From Bifidobacteriaceae bacterium (GTDB taxonomy: Bacteria; Actinomycetota; Actinomycetes; Actinomycetales; WQXJ01), in the NCBI GenBank assembly GCA_031255835.1, contig JAIRRT010000059.1:1-33546 (forward strand): a stretch of 33,546 nt of DNA, read 5' to 3'. The notes below the pieces were generated by a model. The model did no database searches. It had not been told where the DNA came from and saw only the letters and a program-made list of their open reading frames with translations. This document shows positions 18,888 to 26,544 of the stretch, piece after piece. A program made the translations under genes and the position numbers. Each line of letters begins with the position of its first letter. Position 1 is the first letter of the stretch.

Positions 18888-19855
18888 GCAGCCTCGTTTC
18901 GGATTCGTTCAGCGGCCCGCAGCCGAGCGGCAGCCGCCCGCGGGTTGGCCGTGATTTCGGCTTCGCTTGCGCGTTCTGCCCCGCGAGTCAGCAGCCGCAA
19001 CCGCGGTTTGGTCGCCTCAGGTTCAACAGGCAGTCCCACCGGAGCCGACGATGACGCACCCGCCACCAGCACCCGTTTGGCCATCCGGTCCTCAAGGGAG
19101 TGGTAGGCCAGCACCGCGATCCGTCCCCCCAACCCGAGCAGTCCTATGGCGGCCGGCAGGGCTTGGTGCAGGGCGTCTAGCTCGCCGTTGACCTCGATCC
19201 GTAGGGCTTGGAACGTTCGCTTGGCCGGGTTGCGGCCGGTCCGCCGGGACCGGGCCGGTACAGCTTGGGAGATGGTCTCGACCAACTCGCCGGTGCGGTG
19301 CAGAGCCTTCTGCTCGCGGCGACGGACTATCGCTTGGGCGATGCGCCTGGCGTTGGGCTCATCTCCGTACTGGCGCAGTACGCGAGCCAGACTGTCCATC
19401 GAATAGGTGTTTACGACATCGGCGGCGTTCAGGTTGGCGTTGGGGTCCATCCGCATGTCCAACTCGACGTCCCGGGAGTAGGCGAACCCGCGTTCGTCTG
19501 TGTCGATCTGCATGGAGGACAGCCCCAGATCGAACAACACCGCGTCAACTCGGTCCAGGCCAAGGCCGCTGACCACGGTCGCGATCTGGTCAAAAACGGC
19601 GTGGACCAGGGTGACGGGGATGGTCGGTACGCCGGCGGCATCGAAGGCTGCTTGGCTGATGGCCAGCGCGTTTGGGTCGCGGTCGATTCCGATCACCCGG
19701 ATATCCGGGCAGCGGGCGGCCAGGGCGAGTGTGTGGCCGCCGGCGCCGAGTGTGGCATCCACCAGGACCGCACCGGGCCGCGACAAGGCCGGCGCAAGCA
19801 GCGCTGCGACGCGGTCGGCCATGACCGGCAGGTGGGGTGGTGGGACACGGTCCAC
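18884..19855 (-). CDS. rsmH: 16S rRNA (cytosine1402-N4)-methyltransferase
   Basis: Methylates N4 of C1402 in 16S rRNA with SAM; formerly mraW. GTG 19855 gives 323 residues, with AAGGAG seven bases upstream. An upstream GTG at 19960 adds 35 Pro/Ser-rich residues without similarity. The start VDRVPPPHLPVMADRV contains the conserved HxPV entry. The SAM site is DATLGAGGHTLALAA with IGIDRDPNALAI. LFDLGLSSMQID, DVELDMRMDP, EVNGELDALHQALP and AVLAYHSLEDRMAKR are the family motifs in order. The 180-bp gap to mraZ is the longest inside the operon; it has no visible gene. Confidence 0.96.
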   Translation of the reverse strand: MDRVPPPHLPVMADRVAALLAPALSRPGAVLVDATLGAGGHTLALAARCPDIRVIGIDRDPNALAISQAAFDAAGVPTIPVTLVHAVFDQIATVVSGLGLDRVDAVLFDLGLSSMQIDTDERGFAYSRDVELDMRMDPNANLNAADVVNTYSMDSLARVLRQYGDEPNARRIAQAIVRRREQKALHRTGELVETISQAVPARSRRTGRNPAKRTFQALRIEVNGELDALHQALPAAIGLLGLGGRIAVLAYHSLEDRMAKRVLVAGASSSAPVGLPVEPEATKPRLRLLTRGAERASEAEITANPRAAAARLRAAERIRNEAA

Positions 19856-20035
19856 GGATGCGCTCCTTGTGCTGCTGACTGGGGGGCTTTGCGGGGCGGT
19901 GCGAGGTTGGTGGGGCTGGGGTGGGGCTGGTCCGTCACCAGTCCTGGTCCCCCTCCGCACGAATCCGGCGCCGGGGAAGTGCGTCGGGTCGGGCGGGGTG
20001 GAGGCCAGGGCGTGCGAAGGCCCGGCGTGGTGTGG

Positions 20036-20461
20036 CTACCTCACCCCCTCATTCAGTGCGGCATAGGGCGTGACATAGCGCTCGTAGTAGGCGTCCCAGG
20101 CGCCGGCCGACCACACCTCCATGCGCCGTTCCAGCGCGACTATCACCAGATCGCGCTCGAGGCCGGCGTATTCGCGTAGGGCCGGTGGGATGGTCAGGCG
20201 GCCTTGTTTGTCCACGTCAGCGGCGGCAACTGAGGAGTAGAAGATGCGGTCAAACGCCATGGCCGGCATGCCGCTGGGGGCGTCTTCAGCCATGCGTTCG
20301 CGGTAGGCAGCGAATTGATCTTCGGAGAACAGGAACAGGCAGCGGTCCTGGCCGCGGGTCAGATAGGTGCCGCCGGCCAACTGTGGTCGGGTCTTGGCTG
20401 GCAGGACGATGCGACCCTTCTCATCGAGCTTGAGTCGGAACTCTCCGAAGGCCGCTGGCAT
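20036..20461 (-). CDS. mraZ: Transcriptional regulator MraZ
   Basis: Represses the dcw operon in E. coli by binding short direct repeats upstream of its own gene. The 141-residue protein has two SpoVT-AbrB-like DNA-binding halves: LKLDEKGRIVLPAKTRPQL at about 10-28, and VDKQGRLTIPPALREYAGL at about 83-101, each with the DxxGR core. Length and position as first gene of the dcw block fit. The ATG at 20461 has AAGGAGG a few bases upstream. A phased operator-like repeat lies 40-90 bp upstream. Confidence 0.96.
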   Translation of the reverse strand: MPAAFGEFRLKLDEKGRIVLPAKTRPQLAGGTYLTRGQDRCLFLFSEDQFAAYRERMAEDAPSGMPAMAFDRIFYSSVAAADVDKQGRLTIPPALREYAGLERDLVIVALERRMEVWSAGAWDAYYERYVTPYAALNEGVR

Positions 20462-20500
20462 CGTCCCTCCTTCCCCGAGTTAGGCGCCGGCAGGACCCCT

Positions 20501-20550
20501 TCCCGCCAATGCCCTCCACTGTACTCCTATTCACTCCACTTGGCCCCACC
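20501..20550 (-). promoter_or_regulatory. MraZ operator: 10-bp-phased direct repeats
   Basis: Read on the minus strand, five consecutive 10-bp units share a TGG(A/C)G-like core: GGTGGGGCCA, AGTGGAGTGA, ATAGGAGTAC, AGTGGAGGGC and ATTGGCGGGA. MraZ is known to bind tandem TGGG-containing repeats with about one-turn spacing in front of mraZ. The exact 10-bp phasing would place all sites on one DNA face, matching an MraZ ring. No -10/-35 pair could be assigned with confidence. Confidence 0.7.
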
Positions 20551-20692
20551 AAAGGTCCCAGACGCGCCAACCAGCTCCAAAGTGATCCCCACCACAAACA
20601 GATTTCCCCAGCTCAGAGCCCTACAGAACCCGCCCACCATCTCACCATCTGAGACACCCCCAGTGGAGCGCCAGCCGAACCCCCCACCACCA

Positions 20693-20799
20693 CCCGTTTT
20701 GGGCACTTGCGGTCGTCATCGTCGGCCGGCCAAGGGCGAGTTTGTGCTCAGGCACCAGGATCAGGGAGAAACGGGACAACCCTAAGTGCCCAAAACGGG
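20693..20799. repeat. Perfect 16-bp inverted repeat flanking 75 bp
   Basis: CCCGTTTTGGGCACTT at 20693-20708 is matched exactly by its reverse complement at 20784-20799. The 75 bp between hold no convincing gene. Related half-sites follow: CAAGTGC at 20811-20817, and GTTTTGAGCACTTGCGG at 20824-20840, which matches 20696-20712 except for one base. No target-site duplication or transposase is visible, so a MITE-like remnant, a dispersed intergenic repeat or a protein-binding cluster are all possible. Confidence 0.8.
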
Positions 20800-20840
20800 A
20801 TGAAAACCCCCAAGTGCACAGGCGTTTTGAGCACTTGCGG

Positions 20841-20942
20841 CTGCTCGCCGGGCGTGGGGAGGGATAGTTCTCTGGCTACCAAGACCGCACAGCGAGCGCG
20901 CTTGCTGCTCGCCGGGCGGCGAGGGGAGGGTTAGTTCTCTGG
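20841..20942. repeat. Direct duplication of about 36 bp at the 3' end of the DUF3040 gene
   Basis: The segment 20841-20875 (CTGCTCGCCGGGCG, a G-rich stretch, then TAGTTCTCTGG) recurs at 20905-20942 with a 3-bp insertion and a few changes. The second copy contains the DUF3040 stop codon (20931-20933) and its last codons. The first looks like a copied gene end lying outside the gene. A hairpin GCGAGC/GCTCGC (20892-20897 with 20907-20912) lies between; it has no T-run and could still act as a weak terminator. Confidence 0.75.
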
Positions 20943-21302
20943 GCGGCGGTCGTTCCAGCGGTCTTCGAAGCGCTGGGTGAAGCGGGCGCGCGGCGGTTTG
21001 GGCGCCTTGCCTCCGGCCCCACCGGACCGTGCGACACGCCCTGCGCGCCCAGGTCCACTCAACGCCACCCATCCGCCAACGAACATCACAGCGAAACCCA
21101 CCAGGCTGAGCCAGATCAGCGACACTGTCATGCCCACCACCAGCACGGCCAGGCCAAGCAGAATAAGGAAAATCCCCAACGCTATGCGGCCACGGCGGGG
21201 ACTGGCTGAGCTCGTCAGCGAAGTGGCGAGCTTCGGATCGTCCGAGGTGAGCTGTTGCTCCATCTCGGCGAGCACACGCTGCTCATACTCCGATAGCGGC
21301 AT
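20931..21302 (-). CDS. DUF3040-family membrane protein
   Basis: A 123-residue small membrane protein of unknown function, widespread in Actinobacteria and often found near mraZ. The start ATG 21302 (MPLSEYEQRVLAEMEQQL) has GGAGG five bases upstream; this opening is the DUF3040 signature. Residues 43-60 and 63-84 form two adjacent membrane helices, and the last 35 residues are basic (KAPKPPRARFTQRFEDRW). Both ends probably face the cytoplasm. The gene end is part of a local duplication. Confidence 0.9.
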   Translation of the reverse strand: MPLSEYEQRVLAEMEQQLTSDDPKLATSLTSSASPRRGRIALGIFLILLGLAVLVVGMTVSLIWLSLVGFAVMFVGGWVALSGPGRAGRVARSGGAGGKAPKPPRARFTQRFEDRWNDRRPEN

Positions 21303-21364
21303 GACCACCTCCACTCAAGCTGGGCGCTTTGCCCCTGTTATCCGTCAAGCATACGGCCGGCGAA

Positions 21365-22558
21365 CTAGGTCCGAAACCCAGGGGTGTCATCAAGCAGCGA
21401 TGCTGGACGCAGTGCCGCAGCACCGAACCGCCCGCGGACTGCATCCCCCGCCGCTTGGGCACGGCGCTGCGCGTCGAAGTCTGAATCGCCATCCAGGGTG
21501 GGTTGGACCACCACGCGGTCCAGTGCCACAAGGTGCTCCAGGCGCACCCCAACCAGCCGCACAGGAAGACCTTTCAGATCGACAGATTCAACAAGTTCGC
21601 GGGCCGATGCCGCCAAAATGGGGGTCAGATCGGTTGGCGCTGGCAGGGTGCGGGACCGCCCCGAGGTCACGAAATTGGATGTGCGCACCTTGACCGCCAC
21701 CGTCTGGCAGGCAAGGCCCGCGCGGCGCATGCGGCGGGCCGCTTTATCCGCCATGGCCAGCACAGCTGCATCGAGTTGGCGGCCGCGCGGCAAGTCGTGA
21801 TCGAACGTCGTCTCGGCCCCAATCGACTTCTCCAGGCGGGTCGGGGAGACCGGCCGCGGGTCATTGCCATCGGCCAGCGCGGCGAGGTGGTCCGCCCATG
21901 CCTGCCCCACGGCTCGGCGCAGCACACCCGGCGGGGTGGCAGCGACATCGGCGACGGTCCTGATGCCGAAATTGGCCAGTGCTTGGGTGGCTTTTCCGCC
22001 CACGCCAGGCAGCGCCGAGACCGGCAGCCCACGCATGAAAGCGACAGTCTGACCGGCCGGCACCTCGAGCAGTCCGTCCGGTTTTGCGCGCGTAGATGCG
22101 ATCTTCGCCACAGTTTTCGACGTGCCGATCCCAACTGAGCACACCAGCGCCAGTTCACTGCGCACCTGCGCGCGAATTGCCTGGCCAATCGCGTAAGGCG
22201 ACCCCAACCGGCGCGTGGACCCGGTGACATCGAGGTAGGCCTCATCAACTGAGACCTGTTCCATCAGCGGAGTGACTTGCCGCAGAATCGCCATCACATG
22301 GTTGGACGCCACCGCATACTCCCGGTGATCCGGCGCCACCACCACCGCCGCGGGGCACAGCCGCTCCGCCCGCGCCATCGGCATCCCGGAGGTCACCCCA
22401 AACGCCCGCGCCTCATACGTCGCCGTGAGCACAACCGACCGCCCCCGTTGACCGACGATGACGGCCCTCCCCTTCAGCTCAGGGCGTCGCCTTAGTTCGA
22501 CAGAGGCGTAAAACGAGTCCATGTCGACGTGGAGAATCGACCGGTCCGTGCTCGCCAT
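21365..22558 (-). CDS. dinB: DNA polymerase IV (Y-family translesion polymerase)
   Basis: Error-prone polymerase that bypasses DNA lesions. The 397-residue length fits. Motifs: ILHVDMDSFYASVE at 8-21 (first catalytic Asp and steric-gate Tyr region), TATYEARAFGVTSGMP, MEQVSVDEAYLDVTG with the catalytic Asp-Glu pair at about 104-105, SVGIGTSKTVAKIAS, and the helix-hairpin-helix LPVSALPGVGGKATQAL. The little-finger domain covers about 240-350. The usual C-terminal beta-clamp motif (QxxLF type) is not obvious; the tail ends DDTPGFRT. No LexA box was seen within the 120 bp upstream. It follows cspA after a terminator-like hairpin, so it probably has its own promoter. Confidence 0.95.
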   Translation of the reverse strand: MASTDRSILHVDMDSFYASVELRRRPELKGRAVIVGQRGRSVVLTATYEARAFGVTSGMPMARAERLCPAAVVVAPDHREYAVASNHVMAILRQVTPLMEQVSVDEAYLDVTGSTRRLGSPYAIGQAIRAQVRSELALVCSVGIGTSKTVAKIASTRAKPDGLLEVPAGQTVAFMRGLPVSALPGVGGKATQALANFGIRTVADVAATPPGVLRRAVGQAWADHLAALADGNDPRPVSPTRLEKSIGAETTFDHDLPRGRQLDAAVLAMADKAARRMRRAGLACQTVAVKVRTSNFVTSGRSRTLPAPTDLTPILAASARELVESVDLKGLPVRLVGVRLEHLVALDRVVVQPTLDGDSDFDAQRRAQAAGDAVRGRFGAAALRPASLLDDTPGFRT

Positions 22559-22631
22559 TCCCCAAGCCTAGGCGCCTGGACGCACGTGAGTCCCACGCCC
22601 GGCAACTCCACGCCCCCAACTCCAGACAGAC

Positions 22632-22666
22632 CGAAGGCCTCGCCAGCTGAGCCAGCGAGGCCTTCG
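22632..22666 (-). terminator. Stem-loop terminator after cspA
   Basis: A perfect 12-bp inverted repeat, CGAAGGCCTCGC (22632-22643) and its complement (22655-22666), with an 11-nt loop, begins about 20 bp downstream of the cspA stop. On the minus strand it is followed by GTCTGTCTGG rather than a strong T-run, so it is an actinobacterial-style terminator by shape. It lies 74 bp before dinB. Confidence 0.75.
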
Positions 22667-22686
22667 CACTGAAATGATGCGGAGCT

Positions 22687-22890
22687 CTAGAGCATCCTGA
22701 CCTTCGATGCCTGGATTCCTTTGTCGCCACGGGCGACTTCGAATTCCACGGCTTGGCCTTCGTCCAGCGACTTGTACCCATCGGCGTCAATCGCGGACCA
22801 ATGAACGAAGACGTCAGGGCCGCCCGCGTCCTGCTCGATGAAGCCGTAGCCCTTGTCGGGGCTGAACCACTTCACTTTTCCTGTTGCCAT
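22687..22890 (-). CDS. cspA: Cold-shock protein, CspA family
   Basis: A single-strand RNA/DNA-binding chaperone of 67 residues, one cold-shock domain. RNP1 is KGYGFIEQ (residues 13-20) and RNP2 is VFVHWSAI (27-34). The first is preceded by GKVKWFSPD, all typical. The ATG at 22890 has AAGGA about ten bases upstream. It is probably monocistronic, with a terminator downstream and a structured leader upstream. Paralogs are common, so whether this one responds to cold cannot be told from the protein. Confidence 0.95.
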   Translation of the reverse strand: MATGKVKWFSPDKGYGFIEQDAGGPDVFVHWSAIDADGYKSLDEGQAVEFEVARGDKGIQASKVRML

Positions 22891-22907
22891 CGGCTGTCTG
22901 TCCTTTC

Positions 22908-22940
22908 GGGGACTGTCGAGTCCCCGCGAATCTCGCGGGG
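22908..22940 (-). promoter_or_regulatory. cspA leader with two mutually exclusive hairpins
   Basis: In mRNA sense, CCCCGCGA-gat-TCGCGGGG (22940-22922) forms a perfect 8-bp stem. GGGGACT-cgac-AGTCCCC (22925-22908) forms a perfect 7-bp stem. The four G of 22925-22922 are needed by both, so only one can form at a time. The SD sequence GAAAGGA begins immediately after the second stem. Further upstream, ACCTGCC/GGCAGGT (22980-22986 with 22944-22950) could pair. Switching that exposes or buries the ribosome site is inferred. Confidence 0.65.
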
Positions 22941-23108
22941 CGTACCTGCCGCAATGTCTTGCGATGTCGTTCCGTGCTGGGCAGGTCTACCCTGGGCCGA
23001 GCTTGGTGCCGCAAACCTCAAATCACTGCTGCACCGCACAGCATGACAGGAAAACCAAGTGCGGTCCACCCCATCGGGCCAAAAGCCGCAACAGTGGCGG
23101 CGCGCCGG

Positions 23109-24026
23109 CTAGCTCTCAGACGGGTGATCGCCGTCATCGGACCTGGACTGCTCCGCAAGGAAGGCCTCCAACTCCGCCGCAATCGTCTCGGCATCGGGCA
23201 ACGCCTCACCTGGAAGGGCGAGCAGACCCGATCCGTTGCGCTCGTCGTGGCGGCGCTCCAGGTCCCGAACCATCTCTTCCAATTCGCTTGAACCCTCGAT
23301 CTGCCGAGCGATGTCCCGCCCAGTAGTTTCCGCCTGAGCGGTCAGCCGGCTGAGGTCAAAGTCCAGGCTGGACACCTGGCTGACCCGTTCCAGCAGAGCA
23401 ACCGCGGCCGGCGCGTAGGGCAGCACGGACAGATAGTGCGGCACATGCACCAACACGGTCTTGGAGTCGATGCCGCGCTCAGCGAGCCGGTAGTCAATCA
23501 GTGCCTGGGCTGAGCCTGGCACCTGAACCTTCGCTTTGCGGGCCTCACCTTGGACAAGAGCCACACCCGTGGCCGGGCTGGTCACCCGAAGCGGCCTGGT
23601 GTGGGGGGTGGGAGCCGGCAGTCCGTGCATCCCAATCGCTTGGCTAACCCCCAGGTCACCGGCGATGTCGCCTATGGCACCTGCGAACGCTTCCCACCTC
23701 ACGTCCGGTTCGGGGCCGTACATCAGCAGAAAGTCGGTCCCCTTGGCGTCACGAATCAGATCGATAGCCAACTCCGGGGTGTGGACGGCCTCCCACCCGG
23801 CCTCGCCGATCACCATCGGTGGGCGCCGGGAGCGGTAGTCCACCAGCTCATCGACGTCGAACGTCACCACCCGCCGGGCGTCACCATGGCCCAGAAAGTC
23901 ACCAATTGCCAGGCCAGCCGCCATTCCGGCGTCAACAAACCCATCCAACGCATACAGCAGGACGGGCGATGTCCCACGAGCCTCCGCCGCCATGGCAGAG
24001 TCAAGGGAGTACAAAGGAGTGGTCAA
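23109..24026 (-). CDS. PAC2-family protein (proteasome assembly chaperone-like)
   Basis: A 305-residue member of the PAC2 (PF09754-like) family, which is common in Actinobacteria and named after eukaryotic and archaeal proteasome assembly chaperones. The bacterial role is not established. Family features: PVLLYALDGFVDAGMAAGLA at the N-terminus, TFDVDELVDYRSRRPPM, LLMYGPEPDVRWEAF, and VHVPHYLSVLPYAPAAVALLERV in the second half. The acidic C-terminus is helical. The TTG start at 24026 is supported by AAGGAGG seven bases upstream; the first in-frame ATG would remove the conserved N-terminal strand. It is divergent from helD, and its stop lies 218 bp from the cspA start. No proteasome gene is in this window. 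Confidence 0.88.
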   Translation of the reverse strand: MTTPLYSLDSAMAAEARGTSPVLLYALDGFVDAGMAAGLAIGDFLGHGDARRVVTFDVDELVDYRSRRPPMVIGEAGWEAVHTPELAIDLIRDAKGTDFLLMYGPEPDVRWEAFAGAIGDIAGDLGVSQAIGMHGLPAPTPHTRPLRVTSPATGVALVQGEARKAKVQVPGSAQALIDYRLAERGIDSKTVLVHVPHYLSVLPYAPAAVALLERVSQVSSLDFDLSRLTAQAETTGRDIARQIEGSSELEEMVRDLERRHDERNGSGLLALPGEALPDAETIAAELEAFLAEQSRSDDGDHPSES

Positions 24027-24159
24027 ATCTACGCCTCCTTCTGGTAGTCAGAACTCTCCTGCCACTTACAACACATTGCCAGCCGCCCCAATTCCCCCAG
24101 AACAGCACGTTGCCCTCTAGGATAGAAGGCCGGTTGCGCCAGGGGAGGTGAGGTGAACC

Positions 24160-26523
24160 TTGAGTGTCGGTCTTTCGAACTCAGGGCTCGACCGCGAGCA
24201 GGCGTACATTGACGTGCTCTACAGCCGTCTTGACGAGCTGATTCGCGCCTCAGCAGAGCGCCTCGATGAGGTCCGCCACGCCCGCTTTTCCGGTTCGCCA
24301 CAGAACCGTTCTGAACGCGACGCGTTCGCCGCACTGCACTCCGACAGGGTGGCCCAGCTGTCCAGCGTGGAAGACAGGCTGTGCTTCGGTCGCCTAGACC
24401 TTGCCCCCCAACCACCCCTCGCCGATGCCGTCCCACCCCCCGCCGATGCCGTCCCGCCCCCCGCGCAGTCCCGTCACCTTGGCGAGGCGGCCGGCCCAGA
24501 TGAGGCTGAGCCGGCGGTGCGGTACATCGGGCGAATCGGCCTGACCGATTCGGCCCACAACCCGATCCTGACCGACTGGCGGGCCCCGGCGGCCGAGCCG
24601 TTTTACCAGGCCACAGCCCGTCATCCGATGGGAGTCAGGCGCCGGCGCCACATCGCCACATCCGGGCGGCAGGTGGTGGCCGTCGAGGACGAGTTGTTCG
24701 ACATCGACGGCATAGATGAGATCGCCACACTTTCTGGCGAGGGTGCTCTGCTCGCGGCATTGGCGAGCCACCGCACAGGGCGAATGAGCGACATCGTCGC
24801 CACGATCCAACGCGAACAGGACCGGATTGTGCGGGCACCAATCGATGGTCCGCTTGTGGTCGAGGGCGGCCCTGGAACGGGCAAAACGGCGGTAGCGCTA
24901 CACCGGGCCGCCTACCTGCTGTACACGCACCGCGAACGCATAGGCAGGTCCGGGGTGCTTGTGATCGGTCCGAGCGGGGCGTTCTTGACCTACATCGACC
25001 ACGTTCTGCCCTCGCTGGGCGAGACCGGCGTGGTCACCGCCACAATGGCGTCGCTGCTGCCTGGACTGACAGCCACCGTCGAGGACGCCGCGCCGGTTGC
25101 CGCCATCAAGGGGCGGGCGGCGATGGCCCAGGTCATCAGGCGAGCCATCCGCAACCGCCAGCGCCTGCCGGCAAACGACAGGACCGTCACCGTGCGGGGA
25201 AAGCAGTTGACGTTGCGGCGTGCAGATGTTGTGGCAGCACGTGACGCCGCGCGGCGTTCCCACCGGCCATACAACCAGGCCAGACGCGTTTTTGCCCGCT
25301 ACCTGATCGATCTGCTGACCGACAGGCTGGCAAAGAAATCGACCACCAGTTTCGCGTTGGCGGACCGCAGTGAGCTGGCCGATGACGTCCGCCGCGCCCG
25401 TGACGTGCGGGTGGCGGTGAACCTCTCGTGGATGCCGATGACACCGGCTGGCCTGCTGGAGGAGCTGTACGCCAACCCGGTGCTGCTGGCGGCCGCAGGC
25501 GGGCGCGATCTGACGGCCAGCGAGGTTGAGCTGCTGACCAGACCGGCTGGCTCGCCATGGACGGTCTCGGACATCCCGTTGCTCGATGAAGCGGCGGAGC
25601 TGTTGGGCGTGGATGATTCAGCTGACCGCGCAGCGGCAGAGGCTGCTGCCGCAGCTCAGGCGCGGGACGTGGCCTACGCCGGCGAGGTGGCAGCAGTGCT
25701 GGGCGGCGGTTGGGTGAGCGGCGAACAGTTGGCCGGCCGCTGGGCCGCCAGCGCGCCCCAACTCACGCTCGCGGACAGGGCCGCGCGGGACCGCACCTGG
25801 ACCTACGGACATGTGGTGGTGGACGAGGCCCAGGAACTCTCACCGATGGATTGGCGCTGTGTGCTGCGCCGTTGCCCCTCAAGGTCCATGACCATTGTCG
25901 GAGACACCGGCCAAACCCACTCCCCCGCCGGCACCCTGAACTGGGATGCGGCCCTAACCCCCATCTTCGGCCCCCGCCACTCCAACCCCGACGATGCCGC
26001 CCCCTCCAAACCGCTTTCCGGCAAGGGACAGAGGGGAAGGGGTTGGCGCCTGGAACGGCTGAGCATCAACTACCGCACGCCGGCCGCCATCGTCGCCGAG
26101 GCTGACGCGACCGCCTTGGCCGCTGGGGTGGGCGTCACCCCGACCACGGCCGCCCGTGATGTTCCCAACGCGTTTGCCCAGGTGCAAGGCGGTGCCGACC
26201 CGATTGCCACAGCGCTCGGCGAGGCAACCAGGTTCCTGACCGAGTCCAAGGACGGCCGCCTGGCGATCATCGCCCACCCGTCAGACATCGAGGCTGTACG
26301 CCAAGGCGTGGAACACTCCGACCTGGCCAGCCAAGCCACCGGCCCAAGTGTGCTGGACGCCCGCCTAGCCGTCTTCACCCCAGCCCAGGTCAAAGGCTTG
26401 GAGTTCGATGACGTAGTGGTACTAGATCCAACCCGCATAGCCGCCGGCCCCGGCGGCCCCCGAGACCTCTACGTAGCCATGACCCGCCCCACCCAACACC
26501 TCCGCCTAATCCTCCCCAGCTAG
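24160..26523 (+). CDS. helD: HelD-family ATPase (RNA polymerase recycling, UvrD-like superfamily 1)
   Basis: HelD proteins enter RNA polymerase channels and release stalled polymerase; some actinobacterial members (HelR) protect against rifampicin. The 787 residues start EQAYIDVLYSRLDELI, the N-terminal coiled-coil arm seen in the family. After it come YIGRIGLTD and the Walker A GGPGTGKT (236-243), in a 1A domain with LLYTHRERIGRSGVLVIGPS. A helical insert of about 300-540 includes the family-specific arm. Walker B is VVVDEAQELS (552-561), then GDTGQTHSP, the motif-IV-like INYRTPAAI, VKGLEFDDVVVLDP and YVAMTRPTQHL. TTG 24160 is used with an AGGTG SD; no in-frame ATG precedes the conserved arm. 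It is convergent with nrdJ. Confidence 0.92.
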   Translation: MSVGLSNSGLDREQAYIDVLYSRLDELIRASAERLDEVRHARFSGSPQNRSERDAFAALHSDRVAQLSSVEDRLCFGRLDLAPQPPLADAVPPPADAVPPPAQSRHLGEAAGPDEAEPAVRYIGRIGLTDSAHNPILTDWRAPAAEPFYQATARHPMGVRRRRHIATSGRQVVAVEDELFDIDGIDEIATLSGEGALLAALASHRTGRMSDIVATIQREQDRIVRAPIDGPLVVEGGPGTGKTAVALHRAAYLLYTHRERIGRSGVLVIGPSGAFLTYIDHVLPSLGETGVVTATMASLLPGLTATVEDAAPVAAIKGRAAMAQVIRRAIRNRQRLPANDRTVTVRGKQLTLRRADVVAARDAARRSHRPYNQARRVFARYLIDLLTDRLAKKSTTSFALADRSELADDVRRARDVRVAVNLSWMPMTPAGLLEELYANPVLLAAAGGRDLTASEVELLTRPAGSPWTVSDIPLLDEAAELLGVDDSADRAAAEAAAAAQARDVAYAGEVAAVLGGGWVSGEQLAGRWAASAPQLTLADRAARDRTWTYGHVVVDEAQELSPMDWRCVLRRCPSRSMTIVGDTGQTHSPAGTLNWDAALTPIFGPRHSNPDDAAPSKPLSGKGQRGRGWRLERLSINYRTPAAIVAEADATALAAGVGVTPTTAARDVPNAFAQVQGGADPIATALGEATRFLTESKDGRLAIIAHPSDIEAVRQGVEHSDLASQATGPSVLDARLAVFTPAQVKGLEFDDVVVLDPTRIAAGPGGPRDLYVAMTRPTQHLRLILPS
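24421..24462 (+). repeat. 21-bp tandem duplication in helD
   Basis: Two 21-bp units differing by one base encode Ala-Asp-Ala-Val-Pro-Pro-Pro twice (residues 88-101). They lie between the N-terminal coiled coil and the next domain. The duplication lengthens a proline-rich linker. Confidence 0.85.
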
Positions 26524-26544
26524 CGGTGGGGGTGGCGCGGGGGG

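Noticed and set aside
20782-21072. Small minus-strand frames between mraZ and the DUF3040 gene
   Set aside because: They overlap the DUF3040 gene and the repeats, lack an SD and have biased composition.
24027-24159. A rifampicin-associated element (RAE) upstream of helD
   Set aside because: No GGGGCTTGC-type inverted repeat was found in the divergent spacer.
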